Shown here one piece after another: positions 9,852-13,263 of a stretch of 13,263 nucleotides of DNA. Position numbers and translations under genes: made by a program. How positions within the stretch are numbered: the stretch's first letter is position 1; every line of letters starts with the position of its first letter. The notes beneath the pieces were generated by a model, which worked only from the letters and a program-made list of their open reading frames with translations, had not been told where the DNA came from and searched no databases. This DNA comes from Saccoglossus kowalevskii. Its lineage: Eukaryota > Hemichordata > Enteropneusta > Harrimaniidae. Location of the stretch: assembly GCF_000003605.2 (NCBI RefSeq), contig NW_003114956.1, forward strand, positions 127,550 to 140,812, in the 5' to 3' direction.

Positions 9852-11940
9852 GTAAAAGCATTATAGTTATAATACACGTCAGTATTTTGGTAGGTTTTAT
9901 GGATTTTTTTGTAATTTGGGACAAAATGAACATAATTTTCTTTTACCCACAAGTCTTCATCAAATTTGTTGAAAACATAGCGAGAAATTTATACAATTTT
10001 ATTTTGTGAAAGGTAACACAAAAGTTGACTTTGGGGTGACAAAGTGGTTTGAAAGATTGGGGTCATACAAGGTCATGAGAGCTTTTGACTTCAAGTGTGA
10101 ACAACCAAATAGTATCGCACACAAATGTGTAATCGGGTGGTTGTGTTTCACACTTCACCATGGAGGAGATATGGACTGTGCGTTCAGGCCTTTTGACTAG
10201 ATGAACTCATCACCATAGCTGTGTGAAGGAAGAAGCCATGTGTGGACTCAAGCTTGCACCTTTTTTCTTTTCATAGTGGTTTTGCATTGAATTTAGTGAA
10301 GTTATTTTGTAGCCGTGAGTTGGCTGGATGTAAGCAGGCAATTGGGCATATCTTGAGGCCAGAGCAGTGCTATTTATTAGTGCAGGCAGCCGTGAAGTAA
10401 TGAAAAAGTGGATTTGTTTGTTGTCTGCTTTGCATACTTGCCGGGTCTAGTAAATTTAGGCCAATTGTGAATTCTCGTCTAGAGCGAGTAGAGGTAGCTC
10501 CTGTTGTACAAAATCTGTTTTTTCTTTGACCATTTTTTTCTCAAACTTTTCTCGTTTATGCAGATTATTTCCCTCTTTTGTAATTTTGTGTGTGCTTTTT
10601 GTCTCTTCTGGAAGTGATAGTGAACACAATGGGTACTCTATGTTGATTTTTGATGTCTGGTTACGATAAGAGACTTTTCGAGCAATGCTGTAAGAGGTAT
10701 TAGGCATTTGTTAAGGAGTGCAGTATTTTGCTGCTAACTGAAAAAAAAATTTTGCAAGACGTTAGTACACTGGAAATGGCCACTTTGGCGTAAGTGCCTT
10801 GGTGTTGGAATATAAACACAGTGCACGTAATCTTTGAATTTGGATTGTTCTGTGGTTCCATGGTGCTGTCGACACAGACAGGTAAACTAGTGTATACACG
10901 TCAATTGCGGGATACGGACATCGGGTCAAAGAGCTCTTTGTTGTGGGCAACAGGCACGCTATTCTTATCGACTCTAGACTGTTGTTAGTCCAATTCTCAC
11001 ATACGAAGACGCATAATGATTTAAATGGCCATGGTCCTTGTTACCAATTGTCGAATACATAGCTAGAAATTTATATCATTGGGTGTAAAGTTGACTGGAG
11101 TTGACTTGTATTGTTGGCTAAATTGTATTTATTTTAAATTATTTTTAAAGCTGTGAAATATGGTCTCGTGCAGTTGTCACCCGATGTACGTCTGGTCATG
11201 AAACTAAATGGATGGTTTTGGGGGATTCATATGCAAAAAGTAGAACAAACTTGTCCAACTATAAAAGTACAGTGACCTTTTTAGTGCTGACTGGAGATTT
11301 GTTTATTTGTTAATGTTTTACCAACACAATGTATAATTATACATAGTTAGCTCGGTAGCTCCGTAAAGTTTTATGAATCAAGTATCTGCAGGAAGTTTGC
11401 ATCAGGTGGAGATGGGACATTCGTCCTAAGAATATGACAAATCACATTTTTAGATAAAAGTTTCAACAGGGAATTCTGGGATAGTTATGTCAGTCTGGTT
11501 TCCTGTTGGAAATTTGCTTTTTGTTTTATGTTACACACAGCAAATATACTAATAGCATATGTACCCCCACCCCTGGGGGATTGATGATTTCCCTTTTTAA
11601 TACGCTGAAGAAATGAAAATATTGACTCAACGACTGTAGAAATGAACACACACACTAATATTCATGTTTGTGTCAGACTTCAATTAAATGGAGCGCACTG
11701 TGAGTACTTTCGTGAATTACACCTGTGAAAGCTTCTAAATGAGTTATCTTTTGTAAATATGAACATCCACAACTGAGAAAATACTGTGAAATCAGACCAT
11801 GTCTGACCTGAAAACCTGACTCAAACCAAGCACCTTTTTCAATCCTTTGTTTTTCGTAGAATCTCTTGAACACTTTAGAACTCTTCTGTAAAATGTAAAT
11901 ATTTTATTGTTGTTTTTGTGTTCAGTTTGGACAGTTTGTA
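9852..11940. other. Non-coding stretch between the two foldback copies
   Basis: No supported gene is visible. The part from about 10000 to 11040 is less AT-rich and carries several frames of 60 to 83 codons on both strands, none recognisable. CCCCCACCCCTGGGGG at 11564-11579 combines a KLF/SP-like CCCCACCC word with a small C/G hairpin. Two TGTAAATA octamers (11752-11759 and 11894-11901) match the Pumilio RNA element and would matter only if this were transcribed as a 3' UTR. Confidence 0.5.
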
Positions 11941-11941
11941 A

Positions 11942-11973
11942 ATCAAAATTTGTTTTGTATCAAAATTTGTTTT
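11942..11973 (+). repeat. 17-bp tandem duplication, two units
   Basis: ATCAAAATTTGTTTTGT (11942-11958) is followed immediately by ATCAAAATTTGTTTT (11959-11973), identical over 15 bases before diverging. It is a recent slippage-type duplication. Confidence 0.75.
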
Positions 11974-12072
11974 ACGACTGTATTATGTACATGAGGTTCA
12001 CAAAATTTGCCATTACTTCAAAATTTTATGATTTTTATTCTCAAAATTGAATCAGTTTGTTAGTAACATAAT

Positions 12073-12086
12073 GTCACCATGGCAAT
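12073..12086. promoter_or_regulatory. X-box-like motif GTCACCATGGCAAT
   Basis: GTCACC-AT-GGCAAT differs from the RFX consensus form GTNRCC-NN-RGYAAC only in the last base. It is the second RFX-like site in the window, about 3.4 kb from the perfect one at 8684-8697. Binding is inference. Confidence 0.3.
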
Positions 12087-12135
12087 CTGTACAGTGCATT
12101 TTTGCACACTGAGGTAAGACGTTGATCAAGATTTC

Positions 12136-12159
12136 TACATGTACATGTACACCACGTGG
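12136..12159. promoter_or_regulatory. Adjacent palindromes TACATGTACATGTA and CCACGTGG
   Basis: A perfect 14-nt palindrome (12136-12149) is followed two bases later by CCACGTGG (12152-12159). The latter contains the CACGTG E-box bound by bHLH-zip proteins such as MYC/MAX and USF. TACATGTA words are common in several marine invertebrate genomes, so the first palindrome may be background. The E-box is the more suggestive part. Confidence 0.3.
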
Positions 12160-12547
12160 CAATTCGACTGGGAGATCAGACAAGTAGTAAGCAATCAGAC
12201 TTCCTGATTCAATAAAGTTAAACATAATTAGGTAAATGTAAAGAAATCTAATATTTGTTTTCTCTGTTTACATTTATCTATTTTTACATTTTGTCATTTT
12301 ATGACCTCTGCCATTTTTTTTTGCACAGAAACTTAATGTGTGATGTCTATCTTTAACTATGTAACTCTTATCTGTTTAGCTGTCACTATGGATTTATCAT
12401 TTTTTGCCCCTATCTTGAAAGAAATGTTTTACTCATTTGTGATTAATTGCAGTCAGTTTTCTATAATACCAATAATAATTTTTGAGGAAACGAACTGAAT
12501 TTTGATCAAGATCCGTTGGTAATAGAATATTATTTCCTTATTGTTTG

Positions 12548-12577
12548 AAATTAATAATTACAGAAAAATTAATAATT
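12548..12577 (+). repeat. 12-bp direct repeat AAATTAATAATT x2
   Basis: AAATTAATAATT occurs at 12548-12559 and again at 12566-12577, a period of 18 bases. Both copies contain TAAT homeodomain core words. In sequence this AT-rich the repeat may be chance. Confidence 0.5.
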
Positions 12578-12854
12578 TTGTGTAAAATATGCCCCAAAGC
12601 TTTGGCCGGAAAAGTTTTCATAAAATGTTAATAACAATTAAAAAAAAAAATCTAATTTTTTTATAACCAAGGAATCAAAATATGAACACATGTAATCGGG
12701 TTAACCATTTAACGTTTCAAGTCCTGATGAGAAGGAACATTACAGTATTACAATTTATTATTACAAACAAGACCCCTTTTTTCGAAGATGAGTAGAGCCC
12801 CCTCAAATATTGAAGCAGAATTCTGCATTAACGCAGTATTGTTTTCTTGCATAC

Positions 12855-12967
12855 TACTGTAAAGGGGTTAATTATTCACTGGGTTTTAATTTTGCTTATT
12901 TCGCTGACTGGAAAATGCGCTAAATTAAAACCCAGTGAATATGTAAAATTTAGCATAGAACACATTA
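12855..12967. mobile_element. Foldback element copy B, inverted and truncated (113 bp)
   Basis: This stretch is the reverse complement of 9724-9836 of copy A at 112 of 113 positions. The single difference is at 9789 in copy A (G) versus the base pairing to 12902 here. It begins at the TACTGTAAA terminus and includes the nested perfect 19-bp inverted repeat (12874-12892 with 12922-12940). The remaining 98 bases expected from copy A (9626-9723) are missing. The match ends at 12967, directly before a different repeat. The near identity implies a recent origin for at least one of the two copies, or gene conversion between them. Confidence 0.85.
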
Positions 12968-12969
12968 TT

Positions 12970-13004
12970 AGTCCCCGTTCGGACGCAGTCCGAAAACGGG
13001 GACT
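12970..13004. repeat. Strong GTCCCCG hairpin
   Basis: AGTCCCCGTT (12970-12979) pairs perfectly with AACGGGGACT (12995-13004). CGGAC (12980-12984) pairs with GTCCG (12988-12992) around a GCA loop, with a two-base AA bulge at 12993-12994. This gives 15 paired bases in total. It sits at the boundary of the second repeat element and may be its terminal structure. Confidence 0.85.
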
Positions 13005-13022
13005 TATGTTTTGCCCTGTGTG

Positions 13023-13046
13023 CGTCCGTCCGTCCGTCCGTCCGTC
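13023..13046 (+). repeat. (CGTC)6 microsatellite
   Basis: There are six tandem CGTC units, with a further interrupted CGTCCG at 13051-13056. The array lies inside the second repeat element rather than in unique DNA, so its length is likely to vary between copies. Confidence 0.9.
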
Positions 13047-13263
13047 CATGCGTCCGTGATCACCTGTATCTCGAACATGCATGGACCGATTAAGTTCAAA
13101 CTTCACTCAAACATCACACATTATATGGGACATATGCACATGCATTTTTTTCATGATCCGATTAACGATAGCCAAATGGCGGCCGCTTTAAGGCCGAAAA
13201 TGCATTGAAATCGCACATTTTCACCATTCCGGACCCGGATCTCAGTTATGCATGGACGGATTT

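Larger units (their letters stand above)
11974..12854. other. AT-rich non-coding stretch
   Basis: No gene is visible. The stretch carries an X-box-like site (12073-12086), a cluster of palindromes (12136-12159) and a short direct repeat rich in TAAT words (12548-12577). The sequence just before the second foldback copy shows no matching flank to the first copy. Confidence 0.55.
12968..13263. mobile_element. Second repeat element: hairpin, CGTC array, 171-bp-spaced modules (partial)
   Basis: The unit opens with a hairpin at 12970-13004, followed by a CGTC tetranucleotide array (13023-13046) and a CG-containing unique part. The word ATCTC, four variable bases and ATGCATGGAC occurs at 13068 and again at 13239, 171 bases apart, with 19 of 25 positions matching. 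This suggests the body is built of tandem modules of about that length. The sequence style (hairpin ending in GGGGACTTA, then CGTC repeats) is one I associate with dispersed repeats of marine invertebrates, but I cannot name the family. It runs off the window, so its full length, terminus and any coding region are unseen. Confidence 0.6.

Noticed and set aside
10456-10988. Several 60- to 83-codon frames on both strands
   Set aside because: Mutually overlapping, unrecognisable and without splice or start support.
9968-11075. Similar 26-base words at 9968-9993 and 11050-11075 (23 of 26 match, containing ACATAGC and AGAAATTTATA)
   Set aside because: The similarity fades at once on both sides and the word is AT-rich, so chance cannot be excluded.
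2587-12510. Recurrent TTGATCAA words (about 2587, 3909, 12123, 12503)
   Set aside because: A self-complementary AT-rich octamer at irregular spacing. The count does not clearly exceed expectation.
12847-13059. Frame that shares a peptide of about 37 residues with a minus-strand frame at 9719-9952
   Set aside because: The shared peptide is only the translation of the inverted foldback copies. The rest is the CGTC array read as VRPS repeats. It is not a protein family.

Overview
This window looks like animal nuclear DNA that is mostly intronic or intergenic. It is AT-rich and full of A and T runs and short repeats. It has no long open reading frame, no bacterial-style gene packing, and no rRNA, tRNA or CRISPR array that I can recognise. 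Frequent TACATGT words, CGTC tetranucleotide repeats and palindromic elements ending in TACTGTAAA suggest a marine invertebrate such as a mollusc, brachiopod, hemichordate or lancelet. That assignment is an impression from sequence style, not a demonstrated result.

Layout. Positions 1-35 may be the 3' end of an exon, because an open frame runs into a good splice donor (TCG|GTAAGT). Everything after it could be one long intron or intergenic DNA. Positions 36-5940 are non-coding, with a perfect CRE-type octamer (2091-2098), an 11-bp tandem duplication (2847-2868) and a three-copy array with an exact 31-bp spacing (about 3338-3424). Positions 5940-6420 are the most protein-like stretch: a plus-strand frame carries a short peptide resembling the end of an RNA recognition motif, while the other strand is open for about 100 codons. 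Positions 6420-9620 are non-coding, with a perfect RFX X-box palindrome (8684-8697).

The clearest structure is in the last third. A 211-bp foldback (MITE-like) element occupies 9626-9836, with imperfect terminal inverted repeats that begin TACTGTAAA. A second copy (12855-12967) lies inverted about 3 kb away and matches 112 of 113 positions. It stops abruptly at 12967, where a different repeat begins. That second repeat has a strong GTCCCCG hairpin, a CGTC array and what appear to be 171-bp-spaced internal modules, and it runs off the window end. The junction is best explained as one mobile element inserted into, or joined to, another.

No complete protein-coding gene is called, and I see no new enzymatic or defence system. 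The value of the window is its repeat architecture, a few strong transcription-factor-like motifs and one possible decayed or partial RRM coding fragment.
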